Shown piece by piece: positions 18,806 through 27,630 of a stretch of DNA of 64,000 nt (positions are counted from its first letter, which is position 1; each line of letters opens with the position of its first letter). The DNA comes from JAWKOK01 sp963765875 (GTDB lineage: Bacteria; Chloroflexota; Anaerolineae; Caldilineales; Caldilineaceae), in contig CAVXYK010000014.1 in the NCBI GenBank assembly GCA_963765875.1, positions 1 through 64,000 of the forward strand. Direction: 5' to 3'. The notes beneath the pieces were generated by a model that was given only the letters and a program-made list of their open reading frames with translations, made no database searches and was not told where the DNA came from. The position numbers and the translations under genes are program-made.

Positions 18806-19903
18806 CTACAACTCGACCTCGCCGTAGGTCAACCCGACCGGCAACGCAGCCGGGCGCTCACAGGTGCTTGTCAATAGGACATGCTTGCCCTCATCTGAGG
18901 CGTCGTGGATGGCGCACATGATGTCGAGCACATGGTTGGCCATTTCGCCGCTGGCCCGATGCGGTCGCCCGGCGATCGATGGCAGCAGCCATGTCAGCCA
19001 CACCCAGCCCACGCGAGTTCTCGTCGTAGATGTGGGTCAGTTCTACCTCTTCCCACTCATCGGCGCGACCGATCTTCATGAAGACCGATCCGCCGAAGGT
19101 GTTGGGATCGGGCAGTCGCAGCGATCCTTTGGTTCCGTGGATCTCCAGCCAGGGCAGCGTCGAATCCCAGATGTCGAAGCTGGTGATGATGGTGCCGACG
19201 GCGCCGTTGGCAAAGTCGAGCAGGCCGGTGATATGGGTCGGCACTTCGACAGTCGACGACTTCGCCGTTGAGCGGTTCACTGGTGATGGTGCGCTCGGTG
19301 AAAGCCATACTGGTCGAGCCGGTGACACGCCGGACCGGCCCCATGATGGAGACCAGCGCGGTCAGGTAGTAGGGACCCATATCGAACATTGGACCACCGC
19401 CGAGCCTGATAGTAGAACGCCGGAGCCGGATGCCAATGTTCGTGGCCGTGGCAGAGCATGAAGGCCGTGGCCGCGATGGGTTCGCCGATGAGACCGTCAT
19501 CAACGATCTTGCGGCAGGTCTGCAAGCCTGCGCCCAGGAAGGTATCCGGGGCGCTGCCGACGCGCACGCCTTGCGCTCTTGCGGCCTCTAGAATGGTCTT
19601 ACCATCCTCTCGATTCAATGCCAACGGCTTTTCGCCGTAGACTGACTTTCCCGCGCCGATGGCAGCCAAATCGACGTCCGCATGGGCGCCCGGAATGGTC
19701 AAATTGACCACGATGCCAATTTCAGGATCTGCCAGCAATTCTTGGACGGATAGAGCCTTGATGCCGTACTGCTCAGCCTTGGCTACCGCCCGATCCGGAA
19801 TGATGTCGGCGCAGGCCACGATGTCGACGTTCGAGAACTTTTCGTTTGACTGAAAATAGATGTCACTGATGTTTCCGCATCCAATGATGCCTACCTTGGT
19901 CAT
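18806..19903 (-). pseudogene. Gfo/Idh/MocA-family oxidoreductase (three frameshifts)
   Basis: After removing three extra bases this is a 364-residue NAD(P)-dependent sugar or inositol dehydrogenase-like protein: 1098 nt minus 3 is divisible by three. The N-terminal Rossmann motif is VGIIGCGNISDIY; GEKPLALNREDGKTIL is the catalytic Lys-Pro segment. The C-terminal domain includes GGGPMFDMGPYYLTAL and TSFDIWDSTLPWLEIHGTKG. Frame changes fall near 19405, 19262 and 18985. The flanking protein is well conserved and ends normally at 18806. Likely role: oxidation or reduction of a carbohydrate; substrate unknown. Confidence 0.8.
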
Positions 19904-20053
19904 GGGTTCTAATCCCTCATGTTGTAGTGATAATTATGGATTTGTGCTGCGTTCTCATTATTTCCGCAGGCCAAGTTTTCTTGCCCTGTTTTGAAACATT
20001 ATAGTGTAGTTTGACTGAAAAAGTAAGAGACGCTCCGAATAGGATTTCACGCC

Positions 20054-20470
20054 ATGAATCATCTGCGAATCACTGTCGCCTCACATACATTCATCGCTCA
20101 CCTAGAGGCAGAATCCGCGCCCAAGACCTGCACCGAATTCGCCAAGCTCTTGCCCTACCGCCAGAAGCTAATCCACGCGCGTTGGAGTGGTGAAGCCTGC
20201 TGGATTCCACTGGGTGAGTTCAAACTAGATGTCGGCTTCGAAAACCACACCAGCCACCCAGCCCCTGGTCAGATACTTTTCTACCCAGGCGGCTACAGCG
20301 AGACGGAGATCCTCTTTCCCTACGGCGCGACCTGCTTTGCAAGCAAGATGGGCCAGCTTGCCGGAAACCACTTCCTCACCATCATGGAAGGAAGCGACCA
20401 TCTGGTAGATATCGGTAGGGCCGTGCTCTGGCAGGGTGCGCAGGATATTATGTTTGAGATGAAAGGCTGA
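20054..20470 (+). CDS. DUF3830 family protein (cyclophilin-like fold)
   Basis: A 138-residue small cytosolic protein. The LRITVASHTFIAHLEAESAPKT start, the central GEACWIPLG and FYPGGYSETEILFPYG are the pattern of DUF3830, whose structure resembles cyclophilin/TM1367. No catalytic role is established. It is followed 143 bp later by a nucleotidyltransferase gene, and the DUF2088 gene lies beyond. DUF3830 genes often sit near amino-acid or hydantoin metabolism genes, but no such partner is seen here. Confidence 0.75.
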   Translation: MNHLRITVASHTFIAHLEAESAPKTCTEFAKLLPYRQKLIHARWSGEACWIPLGEFKLDVGFENHTSHPAPGQILFYPGGYSETEILFPYGATCFASKMGQLAGNHFLTIMEGSDHLVDIGRAVLWQGAQDIMFEMKG

Positions 20471-20613
20471 GTTTTCGTACCTGCTGGCATTTGCAGACAA
20501 GGTGCTGTACACTTGGCAATATGATAACAAAAACCCCAACAGATATCATCTCTATCGGTTCCGTTATCCAAAATGCGGTTGTCTTCAACCCCCGATGGAA
20601 GGAGTATACGCTC

Positions 20614-21195
20614 ATGGACTTCAACTCGTTGCTGGAAACCGTCGGCGATCTCTTTTCGCTGCTCGTTGAAAGAGAAATCGACTATGTTCTGGTTGGCGGC
20701 ATTGCCATGTTGCAATATGTAGACGGTCGCAATACAGAAGATATCGATCTGATTGTGGCGCTGAACACGTTGCAGAATCTTCCGGAGATCGAGATTGAGA
20801 GCCAAGACATGTTCTTTGCACGCGGAGATTTTGGTGGGCTACAGATCGATCTGCTGCTGACAGAGAACCGGCTCTTTGATACGGTCAGGCGTGAACACGC
20901 CACTGTCCGACAGTTTGTCGAACGGGCGATTCCCACTGCTACTGTCGACGGGTTACTGCTGCTCAAACTCTACGCTCTACCTTCACTCTATCGCCAGGGC
21001 GATTTCACACGCGTCAGCATCTACGAAGGGGATGTGGCGGCATTGCTTCAGGCATACAAGCCTGACATCGACCCGGTGTACGCAGAACTTTCAGAACATC
21101 TGAGTGAAGTAGATTTGTTGGAAGTCAAAGCCATCGTCAGCGATATTCAAGTGCGAATCGACCGCTTTGATCGGAGATTCCAAGACGCAGAATAA
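20614..21195 (+). CDS. Nucleotidyltransferase-fold protein (AbiEii/MNT-like)
   Basis: A 193-residue protein when started at ATG 20614, which is preceded by AAGGAG; open frame extends 41 codons upstream without a better site. The nucleotidyltransferase signature is LVGGIAMLQYVDGRNTEDID: a Gly-Gly, then an Asp-x-Asp pair after the Thr. A third acidic strand follows in GLQIDLLL. Proteins of this group act as toxins or antitoxins that transfer nucleotides to RNA or protein, but no obvious partner is adjacent, so the role is open. Confidence 0.7.
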   Translation: MDFNSLLETVGDLFSLLVEREIDYVLVGGIAMLQYVDGRNTEDIDLIVALNTLQNLPEIEIESQDMFFARGDFGGLQIDLLLTENRLFDTVRREHATVRQFVERAIPTATVDGLLLLKLYALPSLYRQGDFTRVSIYEGDVAALLQAYKPDIDPVYAELSEHLSEVDLLEVKAIVSDIQVRIDRFDRRFQDAE

Positions 21196-21212
21196 GAGGA
21201 TGGGCAAACCAA

Positions 21213-22436
21213 ATGCTCCCCAAGTTTGCACCGGTCAAACAAGAACTCACGTCCGAATCCATCGCCGACATCCCCGCCCACGTTAAGGCACAACTACAAC
21301 AGAGTCCCATCCTCGACCCGATCCAGCCTGGGCAGAGCATTGCGATCGGCGTGGGCAGCCGAGGCATCGGCTGCATTCAGCCGGTCGCTGCTGCGGTAGT
21401 CGATGCCATCCGACAACGCGGTGCAGAACCCTTTCTGATACCGGCCATGGGTAGCCACGGCGGCGGCACGGCAGAGGGGCAGCGTGAAGTGCTGGAAGGC
21501 TATGGACTCGGGCCGGAGACACTGGGCGTACCCATCGAGAGCGACATGGAGGCGGTCCAGATCGGAGAGACACCCGACGGGATGCCGGTCTTCTTCGACC
21601 GCTTCGCAGCGCAGGCCGACGGCATTCTGGTTATCAACCGCATCAAGCCGCACACGTCGTTTCGGGCCCAGTGGGAGAGCGGCCTGCTCAAGATGCTGGC
21701 GGTGGGGCTGGGCAAACGCCAGGGCGCGGCCACCTATCACGCCTGGGGCATTGCCGACGCCTTTGCCGCGGCGTCGCAGGTCATCCGCGCCCAAATGCCC
21801 GTGCTGGGCGGCGTTGGCATTGTGGAAAACGGACACCACCAGCCGGCCATCATCGAGGCGCTGACGTCCGACGAGTTGACGAGCCGCGAGCCTGCATTGC
21901 TGGCCGAAGCATGGCGTCACTTCCCGCTCATCCCCATCGAGCCGCTGGACCTGCTGGTGCTGCGCGAGATCGGCAAGGACATCAGCGGCACGGGTATGGA
22001 CCTCAACGTGGTGGGCATGTGGCGGCGCACCGGCGGCCTTGTGAAGCCAGCGTATGAACGGCTGGCCGTGTTGGACATCACGCCCAACAGCCATGGGAAC
22101 GGCATCGGCGTGGGCTACGCCGACCTCATCCCGCAGCGGCTGCGCGACAAAATCGACTGGCAGCCAACCTACATGAATTGCCTGACGTCGGCCAACTTCA
22201 ACGGGGCCAAGACGCCCATCACCCTGGCCGACGACCGTGCCGTCTTCGAGACGGGGCTGGCCGGCTTCGATGGGCGGAATGCACGCGTGGTGATCGGGCG
22301 AAACACACTTGATCTGGAGATGTTGTGGGTGTCTGAGGCGGTGCTGGCGGATGTTGGGGCGGTCGAAACACTGAGTCAGATGGGACCATTCCGCGAACTG
22401 CCGTTCGATGATGAGAACGGACTGGCGCTTTCTTGA
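21213..22436 (+). CDS. DUF2088 / lactate-racemase N-terminal domain protein
   Basis: A 407-residue cytosolic protein related to the N-terminal domain of the nickel-pincer lactate racemase LarA. Visible family motifs include AMGSHGGGTAEGQ near residues 75-90, INRIKPHTSFRAQWESGLLKML near 145-165, and GTGMDLNVVGM near 265. The larger LarA C-terminal domain is not present in its usual form, so this is the short, functionally uncharacterised group. It starts 17 bp after the nucleotidyltransferase stop, so the two may be co-transcribed. No larB/larC/larE cofactor genes are in the window. Confidence 0.78.
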   Translation: MLPKFAPVKQELTSESIADIPAHVKAQLQQSPILDPIQPGQSIAIGVGSRGIGCIQPVAAAVVDAIRQRGAEPFLIPAMGSHGGGTAEGQREVLEGYGLGPETLGVPIESDMEAVQIGETPDGMPVFFDRFAAQADGILVINRIKPHTSFRAQWESGLLKMLAVGLGKRQGAATYHAWGIADAFAAASQVIRAQMPVLGGVGIVENGHHQPAIIEALTSDELTSREPALLAEAWRHFPLIPIEPLDLLVLREIGKDISGTGMDLNVVGMWRRTGGLVKPAYERLAVLDITPNSHGNGIGVGYADLIPQRLRDKIDWQPTYMNCLTSANFNGAKTPITLADDRAVFETGLAGFDGRNARVVIGRNTLDLEMLWVSEAVLADVGAVETLSQMGPFRELPFDDENGLALS

Positions 22437-22446
22437 TCTTGCAGGA

Positions 22447-22610
22447 TCACGGAGACTCGGCAGGCGTATGGCTCGCGCCCGGATCGTCCATGGTATTGTG
22501 GTCGGTTCGCGACCGTAGAAATGCAAAGAGCTCGTCCAGATCTACGAACCCACGCTCTTCACCACTCTGAACAGCACGCTGGGAAGCTATGCCAACGAGA
22601 CTATGACTAT
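22447..22610 (-). pseudogene. Remnant of a small LDELxAFL-domain protein
   Basis: The minus strand encodes VQSGEERGFVDLDELFAFLR, which matches VQSGEQYGFRSLDELCAYLG of the intact small protein at 25575-25784. The N-terminal part is not recognisable and the segment overlaps the 5' edge of the BTAD pseudogene on the other strand. It is probably the decayed partner of a duplicated unit. Confidence 0.45.
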
Positions 22611-23187
22611 TCTGCACGATTTCGGCCTGTTTATGTGGCAGGCAGTCGAACAATGCGGGGCCGGTGTCGAGCCTTAGCTGCACAGCGGACGCTATTCCGA
22701 AGCGCAGACTCTGCTGGACCAGGGCCTTGCCCTTGCACGCCGGCATCGCATTCCTTAGCCGAGCGGAGCCGGGTACGTACGGCTGGCCAAGCTGAGATTA
22801 GCCGAGTCGGATTTCTGCGCAGCCGCTGAGATTCTGCACGAATAGATACCGCTGATGGAGACCATCCAGCGGCTGGATGAACTGGGCGACGCCCACATCA
22901 CGCTGGCAACATGTGCGATTGGTCACGGCAATCTGCCGTCAGCCCGCCATCACCTGAGCAAGGGGTTGGAGATCGCGACCGACACCGGCCACTACGCCAT
23001 GCGTTGCCACGGCATGGCCGCATCCGCACTGCTGGCCGCAGCCGAGGGTAACGCTGAGCTTGCGGGCGAACGCTACACAGCTGCGTTCGCCGAACCGTTG
23101 GTGGCCAACTCGCACTGGTTTGCCGATGTCTACGCGGCGAGAATCGCTGCGCCCGAAGCAAGGCTTGATATTGCGTGCCCGCGCTGA
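22610..23187 (+). pseudogene. Decayed C-terminal part of a BTAD/TPR regulator
   Basis: The reading frame matches the C-terminus of the intact regulator at 27631-31035. IQRLDELGDAHITLATCAI and CHGMAASALLAAAEG are nearly identical to its IERLDELGDAYITLATSAL and CHGMAASALLAAVEG. The DNA-binding and ATPase parts are absent. Three TAG codons interrupt the aligned region (near 22674, 22757 and 22843), one replacing a Trp. These are substitutions, not indels, so this is a genuine pseudogene, unlike the frameshifted genes nearby. Confidence 0.8.
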
Positions 23188-23267
23188 CGCTCGCCACCGC
23201 CACGTGGGCAATTGCAGAAGGCAGGCCTTGTTTAGGCTTTCAAAAATAGTACTGATTTAGGAGAGCG

Positions 23268-23330
23268 CGGGCTGAGCCTGTCGAAGCCGGGTCTACCCGC
23301 CTACACCTACGACAAGCTCAGCCTGCGGCT
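23268..23330. repeat. Intergenic inverted repeat (ctgagcctgtcgaag type)
   Basis: GCTGAGCCTGTCG at 23271-23283 pairs with CGACAAGCTCAGC at 23310-23322 with one mismatch. This is the pattern of the dispersed palindromic intergenic repeats common in many bacterial genomes. It lies downstream of the BTAD remnant and of the minus-strand FG-GAP gene. Confidence 0.5.
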
Positions 23331-23411
23331 ACCTTTTCGCTATACCGGTGTTAACTCATCAACCCTCAATCATAGGCCTGACTGCTGGGTCTACTCAAAT
23401 CGATCGTCCGG

Positions 23412-24602
23412 CTATTCCATCGCGCCCGATCCCTCGGGCAATGGCATGACCATCACGACGCCGTCAAAGCCGCTGACAATCAGTTCCTGACCAGGAGATC
23501 CATCCAAGTCGCGCACGACGATCTCCACGGGGCAGACGCGCATCCCGATCTCATCTGTGAGCTGGAACCGACCAGAGCCGTCGTTCATGAAGGCGCCGAT
23601 GTTGCTGCTGCCGCAGTTGGTGACCAACATGTCCACGTCATCATCGCCGTCCAGATCTAGCCTTGCAACATCCAATGGAAAGTCGCCGGTCGCATAGGAC
23701 GTGGCCGGCTGAAAGGCGCCACTTCCATCATTAAGGAGCACGTGGACCAGCCCCGGTTCTCCATCGCCGCCACTTGGCACTGCCACGTCAATCGCTCCAT
23801 CACCGTTGAGATCTGCAGGGTATACACCGTGCAGTTCACCGGTCACCGCGTAGTCAACAGGTTCACCAAAGGTTCCGTCGCCGGCATTGCGCAGCACGCT
23901 GATCACCGGATCAGGCCAGAGGCGGATCAGCATGTCCAGCATACCATCCCCATCCACATCGGCCATTTCAACAGAACCGGTGGTGGTTTCTTCTCGAACC
24001 AGGTACTCGATCATCTCGTGAAAGCCACCGTCACCGTCGTTGACAAAGACGCCGGCTGTCTCAATGTCGTGAACATAGACGAGATCAGGCAAGCCATCGA
24101 CATTGACATCAGCAGTGACAACCCACCACGGCATGACACCTGTGGGCAAATCAGCGCCGTGCTCAAAGAGGCCTTCCCCATCATTGATCAGGAGAGAGAG
24201 GCTATTGGAAGCACCATTGGCAACAGCCAGATCAAGGTCGCCGTCGCCCTCTACGTCGATAGGGGTCACCGAGTTTGCCCCTTCGCCTGTGGCATAGGTC
24301 GCGCCAGTTTCAAAGGAGCCGTCGCCCACGTTCAGAAAGACGCCGATGCCACCGTTGAACGCATCGGAGATAGCCAGGTCAGGCAAGCCGTCGCCGTCCA
24401 GGTCCTCGACGGCCATGCCCCACGAATTGCTGCCAACTTTGTAGACTTCGCCGACGAAGGGATGCGTGTTTGGCGAAACAGGCTCATCATTCGCCGCACC
24501 GCTTTCGGGCAGTGCAGCGTCCGTCGGCAACAGGACCGGCTGGCATGCGACCAGCAACAACAAAACGGCGGAAAGAACGGTCAATATCGATAAACGGATC
24601 AC
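23412..24602 (-). CDS. FG-GAP/VCBS beta-propeller lipoprotein
   Basis: A secreted lipoprotein of about 396 residues, read from GTG 24602; AAAGGAG lies eight bases upstream, in the same arrangement as the next gene. The lipobox is LLVACQ. The mature part is a series of about seven blades of the FG-GAP/VCBS type, with recurring DxDGDGxxDL calcium-binding turns (LDGDGLPDLAI, VEGDGDLDLAV, VDGDGMLDML, LNGDGAIDVAV, LDGDDDVDML). It forms a beta-propeller likely to bind Ca2+ and a surface ligand. It is the last of five minus-strand genes for exported or small proteins that lie between a decayed and an intact BTAD regulator. Confidence 0.85.
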   Translation of the reverse strand: MIRLSILTVLSAVLLLLVACQPVLLPTDAALPESGAANDEPVSPNTHPFVGEVYKVGSNSWGMAVEDLDGDGLPDLAISDAFNGGIGVFLNVGDGSFETGATYATGEGANSVTPIDVEGDGDLDLAVANGASNSLSLLINDGEGLFEHGADLPTGVMPWWVVTADVNVDGLPDLVYVHDIETAGVFVNDGDGGFHEMIEYLVREETTTGSVEMADVDGDGMLDMLIRLWPDPVISVLRNAGDGTFGEPVDYAVTGELHGVYPADLNGDGAIDVAVPSGGDGEPGLVHVLLNDGSGAFQPATSYATGDFPLDVARLDLDGDDDVDMLVTNCGSSNIGAFMNDGSGRFQLTDEIGMRVCPVEIVVRDLDGSPGQELIVSGFDGVVMVMPLPEGSGAME

Positions 24603-24660
24603 CGAAAACACTCCTTTCAAGTTATGCTTGGTTGATGCTTGGCTCAAACGAACCTACCCA

Positions 24661-25548
24661 TCACTGCCCCGTCTCATACGCCATCACCGTCTCCCAGGCT
24701 ATCTGCTGGAGCAACGCTGCATCCTCTTCGGACAGGGCCTCAGTCCATTTCTCACGCATTTTCTCCATCGAATAGGACGGCTCTTTCGGGATGGGCAGGA
24801 CGTCGACCGGCAGGAAGGGCACGTAGTCCGGTTCTCCCCCGTAGAGCGAATGGTAGAAGACGAACGCAGACAGATATGTACCAGGCACGGACTGACGGTA
24901 AATGAGATCACTGGCGTCGTCGAGAAGGGGAATGTCAACATCACGCGCTAGCAGTCGCTGCCAAGCCTGACCGACCGGTACAAGCGTTGCATTGACCTCA
25001 GCGCCGATACGCTCGTAGATCTCTACCCTTTCGTCTGCGATTCCTGGATCATCTGTCATTACCCAGGGTACCAAGATCACGGTCGCAGCGTCGGTCTCAT
25101 CAATGATTTCGTCGAGTGCTCGTACGCCGACGTAGAATTCTTCGGCATTAGCCCAGCTGAACAACTCATCAAGTACAACAGCATCCCAATTGCCTTCACG
25201 TATCTTGGCCGGCGCGTCCAGGGTGCTGTGTTTGACCAGAGTGGCGAAGTCGCTGGCCAGATATTCGGTCTCAATGATCATATCCGCATCGGCCTCGTTG
25301 ACGATACCTGCCAGAAAGGCGTCAATTCCCAAGTTTGTTGACAGGAAGTCGCTGCCAATTAAGAGCACCCGGAGGGGCTTGAGCCGCGGTTCGAGTATGG
25401 CTTCGGCGGGCGTATCCACGTCGGCAGCTGGCTCTGACGCCGTCATCGCTTCTTGCGAAGAATCGGGTTCCGCTTCTTGCAGCAATTCAACCGTACAGCC
25501 TGTCAGCACCAGCGACAGAGCAAGAAAAAGTAGGACAAAACGAATCAT
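24661..25548 (-). CDS. SGNH/GDSL-like lipoprotein lacking catalytic residues (paralogue 1)
   Basis: A lipoprotein of 295 residues from ATG 25548, which follows AAAGGAC; an upstream ATG (25578) is less likely. The lipobox is VLTGCT. The fold markers of an SGNH hydrolase are there: a first strand LRVLLIGSDFLSTNLGIDAF, a WDAVVLDE strand, and a C-terminal GTYLSAFVFYHSLYG helix. The nucleophile position, normally GNS or GDS, reads GSD, and the DxxH pair before GTYL is missing. The protein is therefore probably a binding or structural relative rather than an esterase. The gene at 25786-26638 is a divergent paralogue with the same losses. Confidence 0.72.
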   Translation of the reverse strand: MIRFVLLFLALSLVLTGCTVELLQEAEPDSSQEAMTASEPAADVDTPAEAILEPRLKPLRVLLIGSDFLSTNLGIDAFLAGIVNEADADMIIETEYLASDFATLVKHSTLDAPAKIREGNWDAVVLDELFSWANAEEFYVGVRALDEIIDETDAATVILVPWVMTDDPGIADERVEIYERIGAEVNATLVPVGQAWQRLLARDVDIPLLDDASDLIYRQSVPGTYLSAFVFYHSLYGGEPDYVPFLPVDVLPIPKEPSYSMEKMREKWTEALSEEDAALLQQIAWETVMAYETGQ

Positions 25549-25574
25549 CGGAAACAGTCCTTTCAGGTTAGGAT

Positions 25575-25784
25575 TCATTGATCTCTGATCCGAATTGAAT
25601 GATCATCTTGGTCTGAACCGGCCATTCGATAACCCAGGTAGGCGCAGAGTTCGTCCAGGCTGCGAAATCCGTACTGCTCGCCGCTTTGCACGTCGTGGAG
25701 GGAGAGCCGCCATTGACCGTCACTCGTGCTTTGCTCCTGCCACAGCCGCAGCATGAACGCATGGTAGCGACGCGTGGTGGACAT
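25575..25784 (-). CDS. Small LDELxAYL-domain protein
   Basis: A 69-residue soluble protein starting at ATG 25784, with AGGGGAG five bases upstream. The core is WRLSLHDVQSGEQYGFRSLD followed by ELCAYL. I have seen this Trp...SL..(V/P)xxGExxGFxSLDEL pattern as a small stand-alone domain in Chloroflexota, often near BTAD-type regulators, but its function is unknown. It starts two bases downstream of the last base of the SGNH-like gene and sits between the two SGNH paralogues, so it is almost certainly part of that operon. A decayed copy lies at 22447-22610. Confidence 0.7.
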   Translation of the reverse strand: MSTTRRYHAFMLRLWQEQSTSDGQWRLSLHDVQSGEQYGFRSLDELCAYLGYRMAGSDQDDHSIRIRDQ

Positions 25785-25785
25785 C

Positions 25786-26638
25786 TCACTCCCCTGAAGC
25801 GGCCAACGCGGCATTGTCTTGCACGGTCTGCCATGCAACTTGCTGCAGTACGGCAGCATCATCATCCGCAATCGCCCACTCCTCATGGATGGCTTCGTAA
25901 GTGGTGACGACACCGGAGGCTTCGCCTTCGGGATCGGGCAGGAGATCGACGGGTCGATAACCGAGTCCCTCAGGACTCTGGCCAAAAGAGCGCGGCATAG
26001 AGCGAGGCCGTGTCTAGATAGGTTCCTGCGATGGATGGATATCCCTGATATTGGGCATCTTCCAAGGGTAGATCCGGCAGGGCGATTTCAGCTTCCGCCC
26101 ATGCCCGTGCTGGATTTATCAATGGCAGTGACAAATCCGCGGCAATCTGTTCGATGCTCTGTTCTCGCTCTCCGTTCGTGTCGCGCAGGGCAAGCAGCGC
26201 CGGCAACGCATCGCTCGCCACAATTAAATCAGCGAACTGTTTGACAGCTGTGCGAAACTCTTCCGGCTCTTTGGTATCGGCGGCTTGCAGGATGACGACG
26301 TCCCATTCTTCCTGGCGTATAGTCTCCACAGCATCACCATTCGCCCACAGCTCGTCAAGTGATACACCGGGCTGTGCGATACTGCCCGTCTCTACGTCGA
26401 ATGGCAGATCCGCTGATGCGGCCATGGCGGCGAGATGTGCATCCAGCCCTTTGTTGATGGATGTATGCGTGTTGCCGATGAAGAGAATACGCACTATGCC
26501 ATCGTTCTCGAGTTCGATAATGGAATCCGGCGTGATGGCAGCGGCTTCCTCGGCGACCCTCGAAGGCGTTGCCAACGGAGCGCACCCGCCCAACAGAAGA
26601 ACAAGCAACAGAAAAACAAACATCCAAGTTCGAACCAT
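25786..26638 (-). pseudogene. SGNH/GDSL-like lipoprotein lacking catalytic residues (paralogue 2, one frameshift)
   Basis: A lipoprotein of 283 residues after removing one extra base (853 minus 1 is divisible by three). The lipobox is LLGGCA. It has VRILFIGNTHTSINKGLDAH where active relatives have GNS, so Thr replaces the nucleophile. It has DAQYQGYPSIAGTYL where the catalytic DxxH is expected, so the His is missing. The frame change lies in CTTTTGGCC near 25985; a single extra T explains it. The first gene upstream is a secreted protein at 26785-27438. Its strong similarity in layout to the neighbour at 24661 points to local duplication and divergence. Confidence 0.7.
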
Positions 26639-26784
26639 GATTTCCTCCTCTCAAGTTGGCGATCTAGCATTCCGGGAATGGAGCTGTTCTGCCTTGGTGA
26701 CCGAAGACACTCTGCCCCACTCCTGGAATGTTTCCCTAACCATTCAGCGGTGATATCAATCGACAGACACAAAATATACCAAAG

Positions 26785-27438
26785 TCATTCACCTGTGGAC
26801 TGCCACTCATCGACAGTCAGATCGGCGCCTAATTCCATGAATACGGGGCCGTCATCCCAGTCGAGACCGTTGGCCATGGGGCCCTCCGGATCATCATCGC
26901 CGCTGAACATGGCCATGATTTCCGGATCGCTGAAGTACTTCCCGGCGTTGCAACGTCCGTGGACCGAGGTAGCGATCTGCAAGTGCTCACCATCCCAGCT
27001 ACCGGAAAGGGCAGGATAATCGCCGACCATCATGCAGCCGGTATAGAGCCAGAGTTCAGCCATGGTTGATTTGAGTTCGAGGTCCGGATAAAGTTGCTCG
27101 GCGAACCACGTGCCGCCAACCTGCCCATCTTCGGAGATAGTGAGTTCCCAGATCGACAGCCTTGGATCGTCGTCCTCCTCCATAACCCGCAACTCATACT
27201 GGTCATCCTTCAGATGAATCAGCGTTGCCTTGGCAGGACCCACATTGAGCGTCTCATCGGAAAAGACGTAGCCGGTCTCGATCAGTTCGCCCCGCACAAA
27301 AGTCGTGCCAGTGAGTTCCACCGGCGCAATTTCGGTTTGTGCCGAGACCTCTTGCGCCGGTAAACCAATCAAGCCAAAAACGAGGGTCAGCAGTGCAAGA
27401 CAACCGATCCCCAGCCATAACCACCTACGCACGTTCAT
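26785..27438 (-). CDS. Secreted protein of unknown function
   Basis: A 217-residue exported protein from ATG 27438 (GGAGG six bases upstream). The signal peptide has a LWLGIGCLALLTLVFGLIGL core and cleaves near VSA. The mature part is acidic, with no recognised domain; it has a cysteine pair (near YTGCMM and GRCNAG) and reads like a beta-sandwich. It is first in the minus-strand lipoprotein group and divergent from the BTAD regulator that starts at 27631, which may control it. Confidence 0.65.
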   Translation of the reverse strand: MNVRRWLWLGIGCLALLTLVFGLIGLPAQEVSAQTEIAPVELTGTTFVRGELIETGYVFSDETLNVGPAKATLIHLKDDQYELRVMEEDDDPRLSIWELTISEDGQVGGTWFAEQLYPDLELKSTMAELWLYTGCMMVGDYPALSGSWDGEHLQIATSVHGRCNAGKYFSDPEIMAMFSGDDDPEGPMANGLDWDDGPVFMELGADLTVDEWQSTGE

Positions 27439-27529
27439 TCTTGTCCTCCAATCTGATTGAATGGGTTTACGGTAGATCTCCACAGTACGGTCGATCTACA
27501 ACTGAAATCAGTCAACCGGACGAGCGCAA

Positions 27530-27590
27530 AAGTAGCGTAAAAGAAACGCAAACGGTTTGGATCTGGTGTATACTGGTCTGTACCAGACCC
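27530..27590 (+). promoter_or_regulatory. Probable control region of the BTAD regulator and the divergent secreted-protein gene
   Basis: The shared intergenic space holds GCGTAAAAGAAACGCAAA (27535-27553), a -10-like TATACT (27570-27575), and a perfect hexamer inverted repeat GGTCTG-TAC-CAGACC (27576-27590) directly after it. Such an inverted repeat would be a suitable operator. A second copy of the first motif occurs at 31482-31499. Confidence 0.4.
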
Positions 27591-27630
27591 AACAAATCAC
27601 TTCCACTCAGTTGCAAGGGGAGTTTTCGGG

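Noticed and set aside
21294..22526. Long antisense open frame opposite the DUF2088 gene.
   Set aside because: The His/Arg-rich composition and lack of any motif show it to be a shadow of the plus-strand gene.
1137..26638. Programmed +1 frameshifting as an explanation for the many frame breaks.
   Set aside because: The breaks share no common slippery codon or stop context, some are deletions, and a single gene would need ten such events. Indels in the consensus or recent lesions are simpler.
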